From positions 2,220,781 through 2,284,780 of the forward strand of contig NZ_KE386941.1 in assembly GCF_000429705.1 (NCBI RefSeq): 64,000 nucleotides of DNA. Direction: 5' to 3'. This stretch comes from Alteribacter aurantiacus DSM 18675 (GTDB taxonomy: Bacteria; Bacillota; Bacilli; Bacillales; Salisediminibacteriaceae). This document shows positions 49,603 to 57,668 of the stretch, one piece after another (position 1 is the stretch's first letter; every line of letters starts with the position of its first letter). The position numbers and the translations under genes are program-made. The notes below the pieces were generated by a model. It saw nothing but the letters and a program-made list of their open reading frames with translations, did no database searches and was not told where the DNA came from.

Positions 49603-49647
49603 ACTGTTATGATACAGTTTATATTATGTTATGTATTATATAACAGT
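49603..49647 (-). promoter_or_regulatory. Candidate operator upstream of the ace operon
   Basis: The inverted repeat TGTTAT-N7-ATAACA lies at 49627-49645. A further ACTGTTAT at 49603 pairs with the outer ATAACAGT at 49640-49647. The AT-rich region holds the expected promoter about 50 bp before the small Cys-rich gene. The binding protein is unknown. Confidence 0.4.
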
Positions 49648-49745
49648 GTGTTCAAAAAAAACAACCCTGTTTTTCCCTTTTTTTATTATTTTCTGAAAAT
49701 AGGGCTAACGGAGGGGGCTCGTTTTACATGAAAAGCCCTTGAGAG

Positions 49746-49866
49746 CGGCTAACTCCGCCAATTTGAAATTAAGTACGCTAATTACACAATTAACTCAGCC
49801 AAACCAAAAATAAATACGCCAATTACACAATTATCTCCGCTAAACCAAAAATAAGTGCGTTATTCG
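49746..49866. repeat. Intergenic tandem array, 41-bp unit (family 1, copy b)
   Basis: CTCCGCC, CTCAGCC and CTCCGCT start at 49753, 49794 and 49835, and TACGC, TACGC, TGCGT at 49774, 49815 and 49856: all steps are 41 bp, made of 21 and 20 bp half units. The family is the one at 1549-1654, 48 kb away and in the same orientation. The remaining sequence of this 470-bp gap (49867-49990) shows only a weak foldback AAGGTCGA...TCGACCTT near 49950-49985. Confidence 0.87.
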
Positions 49867-49992
49867 AAGGCCGAAAGATCTCTTGATTAGGACTCTTCAT
49901 TTCCCACTATGCAAGAATCGAATCGTCTAGGCTAGTTGGACGAAGTAAAGAAGGTCGATTCCTTATCGACATCCACCTCGACCTTTTCTCTC

Positions 49993-50024
49993 AAAAAAAC
50001 AGCCTCCCTCAACGGAAAGCTGTT
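49993..50024 (-). terminator. Terminator of the HisK-type phosphatase gene
   Basis: AACAGC and GCTGTT (with GGGAG / TTTCC inner pairs) form a stem followed by seven T on the minus strand. Confidence 0.75.
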
Positions 50025-50041
50025 CCATAACACGCATTTAT

Positions 50042-50872
50042 TTATTTATTTGTTGGAATACCCGTTAACTCTGGAATGGGAACCATTTCTCGTTTTCGAG
50101 CTTTAAATGTAGCAAGTTCCCGCACGCCAAGTGACAATAAGACGTCCATTGATTCTTTCCAACCATATCCGAGCTCCTCAGGCGAATGTGCATCGGATCC
50201 GAATGTAAAAGCCACTTCTCTATCGTGTAACAGTTTCAACATGGCCGAAGAAGGGAAGATTTCCCCACACTTACGTAAGCCTGAAGTGTTTAGTTCCACC
50301 ACTACTCCACTCTCTGCAATGACTTGCGCAGTTTCTTCTAAGAGAGGAGTCAAGTCTGATTGTGCTTTGTGGTTCAAGCCTTTGATCGCATCAATATGAC
50401 CGAGAATATCGAACATGCCACTTTTGGCAGCTTTTTGAACAAGCTTTAAATACTTTCGATATTCCTCATCAACACAAATCTCACCTCTATGCCACCTGCG
50501 GGGGTCGTAAACATGAAACCCATCGAAATAATGAACAGATCCGATAATATAGTCTAGAGGATATTTTTCGTATATGGAAATATAGCGATCCTCTAATCCT
50601 TCAATATAATCGGACTCTACACCAATTCGAACGTCAATCTTATTCTTATACTCTTCTCGTAACAGTAACATCTCTTCTACGTACACAGGAAATTGTGATT
50701 TTGCCATTGTCATATTCGGGTTCGCATGATCTCTTTTATCCATAAATAATGGACTATGATCGGAAAGGCCAATGTGATCAAATCCCTTTTCAATCGCTTT
50801 TTCAACCACTTCCCTTAACGTACCGGATGCATGACCACAGCGGTCGTGATGTGTATGATAATCGATGTACAT
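50042..50872 (-). CDS. PHP-domain phosphatase, HisK/HisJ type (histidinol-phosphatase family)
   Basis: A 276-residue protein with the PHP metal-binding motifs: DYHTHHDRCGH at the N terminus, IGLSDHSPLF, IGVESDYIEG, IIGSVHYFDGF, ILGHIDAIKG and FGSDAHSPEELGYGW near the C terminus. Known: HisK of B. subtilis removes phosphate from histidinol phosphate with three metal ions. No other his gene lies in the window, so another phosphoester is possible. The next gene on the same strand ends 74 bp upstream of its start. Confidence 0.85.
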   Translation of the reverse strand: MYIDYHTHHDRCGHASGTLREVVEKAIEKGFDHIGLSDHSPLFMDKRDHANPNMTMAKSQFPVYVEEMLLLREEYKNKIDVRIGVESDYIEGLEDRYISIYEKYPLDYIIGSVHYFDGFHVYDPRRWHRGEICVDEEYRKYLKLVQKAAKSGMFDILGHIDAIKGLNHKAQSDLTPLLEETAQVIAESGVVVELNTSGLRKCGEIFPSSAMLKLLHDREVAFTFGSDAHSPEELGYGWKESMDVLLSLGVRELATFKARKREMVPIPELTGIPTNK

Positions 50873-50946
50873 GAAATCATCCTAACGTTTTTTTAATTTC
50901 TATATCAGCTGTTGGAAACGCCCTTGTACTTATATCGAACTTATGT

Positions 50947-51753
50947 TTATTTTAGAGCCTGTGCTGTTGCAGCATTGGCACGTTTCTTCATAAATTCTGA
51001 AATCACTTCTGCACTCATAACCATCAAGAAAATGACAATGGTTACCATTAACGCTTCATCGTAACGGGACATCTGAGCTGCTTTAACAAGTTCCCATCCA
51101 ATTCCTCCGGCTCCTACCACTCCAAGAATTGCCGAATATCGAATGTTTACATCGAGTCTGAACAAAGACCAAGCAATGAATGCACTCAACATCGATGGAA
51201 TGACACCTTGTAAAATAACTTGAACCTTAGATGCACCTGCTGATTCAAGGGCTTCAACAACCCCCATATCAATTTCTTCCAACGCTTCGGCGTAAACTTT
51301 CACAAGCATTCCGATGCTGTTTATTGCAAGGGCCAAGACCCCCGGTGTCGGACCAAGTCCAACAGCTACGATGAAAAGTAGTGCCCAAATTAATGCTGGA
51401 ACAGCTCGAACAAAGCCTGCAAACGACTTTATAGCAAAACTAAGTGGTTTAAACGGTGTCAGATTCTTTGCTGCAAAAACAGCAAGGAAGAAAGAAACCA
51501 ATATTCCGATGATGGTCCCTAAAATGGCTACTTGAATGGATTCAATAGCTGCTCCAAAAACATCAATAGGTTCATTTAACTTAGGTGGAAACATATTCCC
51601 AAAAATATAAGTAAGTCTTTCAAAACTTCTCATCAAGCGTTCCGGAACAATATCCAGTTGGAGCATACTGAAGATAAAGAAGGCAAACGCAAGAACTGTA
51701 AAAATTGTATTCTGAACTTTCTTCTTTTCCATATGCCTATTATTCTTCATCAT
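50947..51753 (-). CDS. phnE: Phosphonate ABC transporter permease, second PhnE
   Basis: A 268-residue permease with about six helices and the BPD-transport EAA-like segment ALEEIDMGVVEALESAGASKVQVILQGVIPSML. RYSAILGVVGAGGIGWELVKAA is strongly conserved in PhnE. Its start overlaps the end of the preceding phnE by four bases. The phn operon thus has two permease genes, as in several Gram-positive systems, to form a heterodimer. Confidence 0.87.
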   Translation of the reverse strand: MMKNNRHMEKKKVQNTIFTVLAFAFFIFSMLQLDIVPERLMRSFERLTYIFGNMFPPKLNEPIDVFGAAIESIQVAILGTIIGILVSFFLAVFAAKNLTPFKPLSFAIKSFAGFVRAVPALIWALLFIVAVGLGPTPGVLALAINSIGMLVKVYAEALEEIDMGVVEALESAGASKVQVILQGVIPSMLSAFIAWSLFRLDVNIRYSAILGVVGAGGIGWELVKAAQMSRYDEALMVTIVIFLMVMSAEVISEFMKKRANAATAQALK

Positions 51754-52595
51754 AAGATACGCTCCCTTAACTTAGCCGTTACGAACTCTACTAATAGAAT
51801 CAATGCGAAAATCATTAATATAGCCATGGCTGCTGTTTTGTACTGAAACAGGCTAATTGAACTTTGAAGATAATAACCAAGCCCACCTGCACCAACCAGC
51901 CCCAAAATCGCTGCTTCACGGATATTCATATCCAATTTATACAGGGACCAGGATACAAAACCTGCTTTAAACTGTGGCCATACGGCTTGTCCCATGACTT
52001 GGAGCCAGCTTGCACCTGTAGCACGGACACCTTCAATTTGATCCCTGTCCATACTGTTTAGTACTTCTGCATACGCTTTTCCAAGGATCCCAATTCCCGA
52101 CAAACCAATCGCAATCGTACCTGTGAGTGGTCCAAGACCAATTCCAGCTACGAGAATAATCGCCCATACAACAGCAGGAACAGAACGTAAAAACGCTGTA
52201 ATTCCTTTACTAATCGCAGCAATAATCGGATGAGGCGTCAAAAAATCGGCTGCTAATACTCCCAGCACAAGGGAAAATAAAACAGAAATCACCATACCGA
52301 CATAGCTCATATAAAGAGTATCCAATGCCGGCCCAATCAAACTACCAATGGCAGAAAAGTCCGGTGGAAACAGGTCTGTAAACATAAACACAAACATATC
52401 ATATGTTCCTGTCACAATACTCAAAGGATTAAAGCCTGTCCCCCAAAGGGACCATAAGGCTAGTAGAGTAATAACTCCGAAAACTGTGGCTTGACTCTTA
52501 AATAGGATCTTCTTTCTTTTCCTATATTCGCTGTACAAATCTTTAGTTGGCGGTTTATGACCCTCTCTGTCCGTTTGAATCGAGGCTGCCTTCAT
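51750..52595 (-). CDS. phnE: Phosphonate ABC transporter permease, first PhnE
   Basis: A 281-residue permease. About six helices follow a 35-residue cytoplasmic N terminus; the motifs SVPAVVWAIILVAGIGLGPLTG, EVLNSMDRDQIEGVRATGAS and REAAILGLVGAGGLGYYLQSS are those of PhnE. It starts one base after the phnC stop and overlaps the second permease by four bases. Confidence 0.88.
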   Translation of the reverse strand: MKAASIQTDREGHKPPTKDLYSEYRKRKKILFKSQATVFGVITLLALWSLWGTGFNPLSIVTGTYDMFVFMFTDLFPPDFSAIGSLIGPALDTLYMSYVGMVISVLFSLVLGVLAADFLTPHPIIAAISKGITAFLRSVPAVVWAIILVAGIGLGPLTGTIAIGLSGIGILGKAYAEVLNSMDRDQIEGVRATGASWLQVMGQAVWPQFKAGFVSWSLYKLDMNIREAAILGLVGAGGLGYYLQSSISLFQYKTAAMAILMIFALILLVEFVTAKLRERIL

Positions 52596-52596
52596 T

Positions 52597-53373
52597 TCAA
52601 ACCACCGCCTCTTGCTTCTTCGTCTTCTCCTTCGAATATAAAGCCTCTATTGTTTCATCTGTTAGTTGGGAGGCTGTACCATCAAAAAAGACTTCCCCAT
52701 CTTTAATTCCAATAATACGATCAGCATATTCCTTTGCAAAATCAACTTGGTGCAAGTTCACAAAGGTCGTGAAACCTTCTTCTCTACATGCCTTTTGTAA
52801 GTAATCCATAACAACTCTTGATGAGTTAGGGTCCAAGCTCGCAATGGGCTCATCAGCTAGGATAAGCTGTGGTGTTTGGTTGATCGCCCGGGCAATGGCC
52901 ACTCGCTGTTGCTGACCTCCACTCAGTTCATCTGCACGTTTAAATGCTTGATCTTCCAAACCTACTCGTTTTAAAATATCCAAAGCTTCTTCCACATCCT
53001 TCTGATCAAAAAGACCAAAAGCTCCTTTAACAGAAGACATGTAACCCAATTTTCCGTGAAGTACATTACGGACCGTCGGCAACCTCTTTACCAAATTGAA
53101 ACCTTGAAAGATCATTCCAATATTTCTACGAATCTTCCTTAAATCTCTTTTTCCCGCTTTTACAATATCTTTTCCCATGAAGAGAATTTCTCCACCTGTC
53201 GGTTCACTTAGGCGATTAATAGATCGTAAAAACGTACTTTTCCCTGCACCACTGGGGCCAATTATGACGATAAACTCACCTTTATATGCTTTAATGTTAA
53301 TATTTTTTAACGCTACCGTTCCGTCCGGATACGTTTTGTTCAACTGCTTTACTTCAACGATGGTTTCTCCCAT
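52597..53373 (-). CDS. phnC: Phosphonate ABC transporter ATP-binding protein
   Basis: A 258-residue ATPase: Walker A IGPSGAGKSTFLRSINRL, signature LSGGQQQRVAIARAI, Walker B LILADEPIASLDP and switch NLHQVDFAKEYADRIIGIKDG. The form ADEPIASLDP and NLHQVD are typical of PhnC. Located between phnD (43 bp upstream) and the two permeases. Confidence 0.92.
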   Translation of the reverse strand: MGETIVEVKQLNKTYPDGTVALKNINIKAYKGEFIVIIGPSGAGKSTFLRSINRLSEPTGGEILFMGKDIVKAGKRDLRKIRRNIGMIFQGFNLVKRLPTVRNVLHGKLGYMSSVKGAFGLFDQKDVEEALDILKRVGLEDQAFKRADELSGGQQQRVAIARAINQTPQLILADEPIASLDPNSSRVVMDYLQKACREEGFTTFVNLHQVDFAKEYADRIIGIKDGEVFFDGTASQLTDETIEALYSKEKTKKQEAVV

Positions 53374-53416
53374 AATGAATCCCCCTAGTGTGTGGTGTTG
53401 GTTCAGGTCTAACGGT

Positions 53417-54397
53417 TTAGTTCATCAATTCTTCAGGTGACATACCTAATGCTTCGGCTGTTTCTCTCATAATGTCAAAGTCACTATCCGTTGCTTCAAT
53501 CCATCCTGCTTCAAAGTTTGCTGCGGATAAGAATTCCTGAAGCTCTGGCTGGTCCACCATGTCAAAGAAAGCTTGTTCCAATTCTTCTTTAAAGCTTTCC
53601 GGTAAGTCAGCCAAGTAAGCATCCGGTCCTCGAGGAATATCTCCTGTTGTACTTACAATCTTAATATTGTCATAGTTTGGATGATCGCCATGTGTATCTT
53701 CCAAGTTACCAATAATAAAGTCTGCCACACCAGCTGCATCAACATCTCCGTTCAAAACGGAAATGAAAGCTGAATCATGTCCACCTGCAAATACAACGTT
53801 ACCGAACATGTCATCCACTTCTTCATTTGTAATACCTAATTCATTGATCATATGCGCCTTTGGGAAAAGGTGACCAGAAGCTGATGTCGGGTCTACCCAA
53901 GCAAAGTCTTTCCCTTCAAGGTCTTCCAAGCTATCAATCTCTGACTCTTCCAATGCTATGATAATCGAATTGTAAGCAGCGTCTTCCAAACTATTAATGC
54001 CCATTGCGAAAGCCTCGATGTCTGCACGCTCATTCGCTAGTACATAAGCAAACGGTCCAAAGTGAGCCGTATGTACGTGTCCAGCTCTCATCGCTTCAAT
54101 CATCGCTGTGTAATCTGTACCGTGGAAAAACTCAACCTCAATTCCTAAACGCTCTTCTAAGTATTCGCGCATAGGGTCCCAACGGCTCTCAAGAACAGAA
54201 GGATCTTCCCCAGGTACAAGTCCGTACACGAATGTTTCCGGCCAGTCTTCCCTTGAATCGGAAGCAGCAGCTTCTCCGTCTCCACCGTTTTCATTGTCTG
54301 TGTTGGTCGTATCTTCATCTCCACACCCTGTCAGCATGACCGACAACCCGAGTACACCTGCAAAACCTGTGATCAATCCTTTTTTCTTCTTCAACAC
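53417..54397 (-). CDS. phnD: Phosphonate-binding lipoprotein PhnD
   Basis: The start is taken at GTG 54397, six bases after GAGGAG; an ATG at 54403 would touch the ribosome site. The 326-residue lipoprotein has lipobox LTGC, an acidic linker (DEDTTNTDNENGGDGE...) and the PhnD fold: VYGLVPGEDPSVLESRWDPM, VEFFHGTDYTAMIEAMRAGHV, AHFGPFAYVLA and WVDPTSASGHLFPKAHM. Known relatives bind phosphonates, phosphite or hypophosphite. Operon order phnD-phnC-phnE-phnE. No C-P lyase, phosphonatase or phosphite dehydrogenase is in the window. Confidence 0.9.
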   Translation of the reverse strand: MLKKKKGLITGFAGVLGLSVMLTGCGDEDTTNTDNENGGDGEAAASDSREDWPETFVYGLVPGEDPSVLESRWDPMREYLEERLGIEVEFFHGTDYTAMIEAMRAGHVHTAHFGPFAYVLANERADIEAFAMGINSLEDAAYNSIIIALEESEIDSLEDLEGKDFAWVDPTSASGHLFPKAHMINELGITNEEVDDMFGNVVFAGGHDSAFISVLNGDVDAAGVADFIIGNLEDTHGDHPNYDNIKIVSTTGDIPRGPDAYLADLPESFKEELEQAFFDMVDQPELQEFLSAANFEAGWIEATDSDFDIMRETAEALGMSPEELMN

Positions 54398-54510
54398 AAT
54401 CATCTCCTCGATTCTTTAATAGAAGGATATAAAGCGCTTACAACATTGAAAAAATCAGGGTAAGTTTTCTGAAATTTTCTTAGGTTCATCTTAAAACAGA
54501 ATTGTAAGTA

Positions 54511-54520
54511 TGTCTAGACA
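54511..54520. promoter_or_regulatory. Palindrome TGTCTAGACA between the divergent phnD and gntR genes
   Basis: A perfect 10-bp palindrome with core GTCTAGAC, close to the operators of HutC-subfamily GntR regulators (YvoA/DasR sites, TGGTCTAGACCA). It lies about 90 bp before the regulator gene and 113 bp before phnD, well placed to control both. Confidence 0.55.
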
Positions 54521-54535
54521 ATTTTTATTAAATGA

Positions 54536-54565
54536 TTGTAAATTATAATACTGTGGAATTATAAT
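54536..54565 (+). promoter_or_regulatory. Promoter of the gntR-phnD2 unit
   Basis: TTGTAA (54536-54541) and TATAAT (54560-54565) are 18 bp apart; a second TATACT follows at 54571. The palindrome at 54511 is directly upstream. Confidence 0.6.
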
Positions 54566-54600
54566 AGAGTTATACTATTTAACAGAATCGGGTGACAATT

Positions 54601-55326
54601 ATGGTCAATAAGTCCTCCTCTATTCCTTTATACGTGCAAGTGAAGAGCATTTTAAAAGATGAAATTTCTCATGGACATTACCACCCTGGAGATAAACTAC
54701 CTACCGAAAAAGAGCTTACATCTCGATTCGACATCAGCCGAATGACCCTCAGACAAGCCATGAATGCCCTTGTTGAAGAAGGGTTGCTTTTAAGATTAAA
54801 AGGTATTGGTACTATAGTACAAGAACGCAAACTTGAACAAACACTCACCACACTTAAGAGCTTTACTGAAGATATTATAGAGCGTGGTATGACTCCTTCC
54901 ACAAAAGTTATATCCTTTCAAAGAGAAAAAGGAAACCTTGCAGCCGTAGAAAAACTCGGCCTCACACTTACTGATGAACTTTGGGTAACAAAACGGATTC
55001 GATACGCTGATAAAGAGCCTTTTTCAATCGAAAAAAACATTGTCAGTGCTCAGAAATTACCCAATTTGACAAAAGAAATTATGAACCATTCTCTGCACAA
55101 TCATATTAAAGAAGAAGGATATAAGATGGCTAGAGCAAAAACAACAATAGAAGCAGCCATTCCTTCTGAAAAGGAAAAAGAATTACTTCATATTAAAGAC
55201 AATAGTCCGATCCTAATTGTAGAGCGCATAACCTACTTATCCAATGGTGAAGTCATTGAGTGGTCCGTCTCAAAGAACCGCTCCGATCGCTACAAATTCA
55301 CCGCGGAACTCCGAGGAGAGGTATAG
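54601..55326 (+). CDS. GntR-family (HutC subfamily) transcriptional regulator
   Basis: The 241-residue product starts at ATG 54601, five bases after GGGTGA; a GTG at 54592 lies within that site. The N-terminal winged helix reads IPLYVQVKSILKDEISHGHY then PGDKLPTEKELTSRFDISRMTLRQAMNALV, classic GntR. The C-terminal UTRA effector domain (about 80-241) includes WVTKRIRYADKEPFSIEKNI and SPILIVERITYLSNGEVIEW. It is divergent from phnDCEE and followed by a second phnD, so it likely responds to a phosphonate-type ligand, as PhnF does. Inference from context only. Confidence 0.88.
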   Translation: MVNKSSSIPLYVQVKSILKDEISHGHYHPGDKLPTEKELTSRFDISRMTLRQAMNALVEEGLLLRLKGIGTIVQERKLEQTLTTLKSFTEDIIERGMTPSTKVISFQREKGNLAAVEKLGLTLTDELWVTKRIRYADKEPFSIEKNIVSAQKLPNLTKEIMNHSLHNHIKEEGYKMARAKTTIEAAIPSEKEKELLHIKDNSPILIVERITYLSNGEVIEWSVSKNRSDRYKFTAELRGEV

Positions 55327-55426
55327 GAAATTTTACAGAAATTTAACACAAAAACGATTGCCGAACCCTGTCGAAGACGATAGAATTTACATTGACAGAT
55401 TAAATGACTACATGGGGGTTTTGGGA

Positions 55427-56299
55427 ATGAAGAAAATGTTTGCAGCCGGCCTTGGGTTTATGGCCTTATCATTAGCCGCTTGCGGAAACGGTGATGACGA
55501 CACACTTGTAATGGGGTTTGTTCCTTCATCTGATTCCGACAACATTGCTACAACAGTTGAACCGTTAGCGGAGGAATTATCTGAAGTACTTGGTCGTCCT
55601 GTTGAAGGAAGTGTGATGGTTAACTATTCTGGTCTTGTTGAAGCAATGGGTAGCGGCAACGTAGACATCGGTTTTTTACCGGCTTTAGGATATGTTCAAG
55701 GTGAAGAGCGTTATGGGTTTGAAGTGATCTTGAAGTCCGAGCGTAACGGCGAAGATTCTTATCGCGCTCAATTCGTTGTTCGTGAAGATAGCGGGTTTGA
55801 TCGTATCGAAGACTTAGAAGGACAAACATGGGTTTATCCTGATCCGGCTTCTCCGGCAGGGTTCTTGTTCCCGGCTACACACTTGGCTGAGAACTACGCC
55901 GTAGATAATGTTCAATCTTTCTTTGGCAATGAAGTACAAGCAGGATCCAACGACGGAGCACTTGTAAGTGTATATGAAGGCGAAGCGGATGTTGCTACGA
56001 CTTTTGAAGATGCACGCACCGTTCTCGAAGGTGACTATCCGGACATTATGGATACACTGAAAGTCATCGAATACACAGACCCAATTCCAAACGATACGAT
56101 TACATTAATTGAAGAACTAGACGAGGACTTGAAGCAGGAAATCAAGGAAGCGTTCCTTTCCTTTAACGACAACGAAGAGATGATACAGATTATGAATGAC
56201 GTCTATCGTTGGGATGGCATTATTGAAGCAGACGCAAGTGATTACGATATTGTTCGCGATGCTTATGACCTTTTCCGCGACGATATTTCTCTAGATTAA
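55427..56299 (+). CDS. Second PhnD-like substrate-binding lipoprotein
   Basis: The start is ATG 55427, within GGGGGTTTTGGGA; the frame open to 55244 overlaps the gntR gene and is not used. The 290-residue lipoprotein (signal MFAAGLGFMALSLAAC, lipobox LAAC) keeps the PhnD pattern: LVMGFVPSSDSDNIATTVEP, VNYSGLVEAMGSGNVDIGFL and WVYPDPASPAGFLFPATHL. It is a distant paralogue of the PhnD at 53.4-54.4 kb and lacks its own ATPase and permease. It may feed the same PhnCEE with another ligand or serve as a sensor partner for the GntR regulator. Confidence 0.85.
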   Translation: MKKMFAAGLGFMALSLAACGNGDDDTLVMGFVPSSDSDNIATTVEPLAEELSEVLGRPVEGSVMVNYSGLVEAMGSGNVDIGFLPALGYVQGEERYGFEVILKSERNGEDSYRAQFVVREDSGFDRIEDLEGQTWVYPDPASPAGFLFPATHLAENYAVDNVQSFFGNEVQAGSNDGALVSVYEGEADVATTFEDARTVLEGDYPDIMDTLKVIEYTDPIPNDTITLIEELDEDLKQEIKEAFLSFNDNEEMIQIMNDVYRWDGIIEADASDYDIVRDAYDLFRDDISLD

Positions 56300-56308
56300 T
56301 AGCATGAT

Positions 56309-56341
56309 AAAAATCCCGCTCCAAAAATGGAGCGGGATTTC
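56309..56341. terminator. Bidirectional terminator between phnD2 and dat
   Basis: AAATCCCGCTCC pairs with GGAGCGGGATTT around AAAAAT, between convergent stops. Confidence 0.92.
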
Positions 56342-56343
56342 TG

Positions 56344-57189
56344 TTACTTGCTTCGTTTAGCTACAAACAGTTCCATTAATACCTTTGTTATGTTTCCTGG
56401 TTCCCCTGTACCGACCTTTTGATTGTCGATGGAAGTAATCGGCATCACTTCAGACATTGTACTCGTGAGAAATACTTCATCGGCATTGAACAATTCTTCT
56501 TTACTAATCTCTCTCTCTTCCAACTTTATTCCGGCTATTTTACAAATATCTAGAACAGCAATTCTCGTAATGCCGGGGAGGATTTGCTTGGATAACGGCG
56601 GGGTGACAACCGTGACCCCTTCTACAATGAACATGGTAGATTGTGTACCCTCTGTCACGTAGTTATCTTTTATCAGAATGGCTTCAAAACATCCCGCATC
56701 CGCCGCTGTTTGTTTCGCAAGAATATTAGGTAGCAAGTTAAGAGATTTAATATAGCAATTGGCCCAACGCTCATCAGGGTGCGTAATCACCCCAACACCT
56801 TCTTCTGCCTCCTTTTTCCGCGGAACCATTTTCTTTACGGTCATGGAAATGGAGGGTTTGACCTCACTACCGGGAAACAGATGATTTCTTTCAGCGATGC
56901 CCCTCGTTATCTGCAAGTACACATAGCAATCAGGAATCCCTGCTTTTTTTACACCTTCTTCTATAATACTTCGTATAGGTTCGATTCCGCCTTCAAGATT
57001 AATCCTAATCGCTTCTGTACTCTCTTTAAGACGCTCTAGATGTTCTTCAAGCATAAAACCTTTTCCATCATAATAGCGGATCACTTCATAAACACCATCA
57101 CCGAATTGATGGCCTCGTTCTTCAATAGGGATGGCCAATTCATCTAATTCTACATACTTTCCGTTTATATATCCTATACTCACTGTCAT
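56344..57189 (-). CDS. dat: D-amino-acid transaminase (class IV, PLP)
   Basis: A 281-residue enzyme that transfers amino groups between D-alanine and 2-oxo acids, giving D-glutamate and other D-amino acids for the cell wall. It has the fold-type IV pattern: IPIEERGHQFGDGVYEVIRYY, QITRGIAERNHLFP (Arg of the substrate site), the PLP-lysine Lys148 in NCYIKSLNLLPNILAKQ, EAILIKDNYVTEGTQSTMFIV and PGITRIAVLDI. The length matches Bacillus D-alanine aminotransferase. Branched-chain aminotransferases are longer, so they are less likely. Single gene. Confidence 0.93.
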   Translation of the reverse strand: MTVSIGYINGKYVELDELAIPIEERGHQFGDGVYEVIRYYDGKGFMLEEHLERLKESTEAIRINLEGGIEPIRSIIEEGVKKAGIPDCYVYLQITRGIAERNHLFPGSEVKPSISMTVKKMVPRKKEAEEGVGVITHPDERWANCYIKSLNLLPNILAKQTAADAGCFEAILIKDNYVTEGTQSTMFIVEGVTVVTPPLSKQILPGITRIAVLDICKIAGIKLEEREISKEELFNADEVFLTSTMSEVMPITSIDNQKVGTGEPGNITKVLMELFVAKRSK

Positions 57190-57358
57190 CCACCCTCTCC
57201 TTATCTGTTATTTTACCCTCTTTCTCTATAACCGTGAAGACGATCATTTAATCCTTTTCTATGTTTTAGAACATAACTCTTGTAATGAGGTACCCCTAGA
57301 AATCTGTAGATCAAGGGGGATGCTTTCTAAAAGCTATATAATTCCTCTTTTAAAGACC

Positions 57359-57605
57359 AATACTTCCTCCAAAAGCTCTTTTATTTCTTCCACAGAACAG
57401 CTTATTTCTTCCATAATGGAGCTTATTACTGCCACAAACAGCCAGAATTCTTCCAAAAGTACTGTTATTTCTTCCACAAAAAATCAGCCCCGAACTAATA
57501 GTATTGATTTCTTCCAAAAAACAACTTATTTCTTCCAAAAAGGAGCTTTTTCCTTCCACAAACATCAATAATTCTTCCAAAAGCACTATTATTTCTTCCC
57601 ACAAA
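57359..57605. repeat. Intergenic 21-bp tandem array (family 3)
   Basis: The unit is about CTTCCAAAAGCACTATTATTT. TCC (or GCC) of the unit falls at 57368, 57389, 57410, 57431, 57452 and 57473, then after a 40-bp step at 57513, 57534, 57555, 57576 and 57597. About eleven units, all others exactly 21 bp apart. It lies between the dat start and the terminator of the downstream lipoprotein gene and creates a spurious frame. Confidence 0.9.
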
Positions 57606-57624
57606 ACCACTCGTTAAAAACAAA

Positions 57625-57665
57625 AACAAGACTGACTGTGCATTCCACCTCAGTCAGTCTTGTTT
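57625..57665 (-). terminator. Terminator of the 449-residue lipoprotein gene
   Basis: AACAAGACTGACTG pairs with CAGTCAGTCTTGTT perfectly; a run of T follows, partly TTTTTGTTTTTAACG on the minus strand. Confidence 0.9.
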
Positions 57666-57668
57666 TCT

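Noticed and set aside
57350..57610. 86-codon Leu/Glu-rich frame in the array
   Set aside because: It arises from 21-bp units, and the slipped unit shows that the frame is not maintained by selection on a protein.
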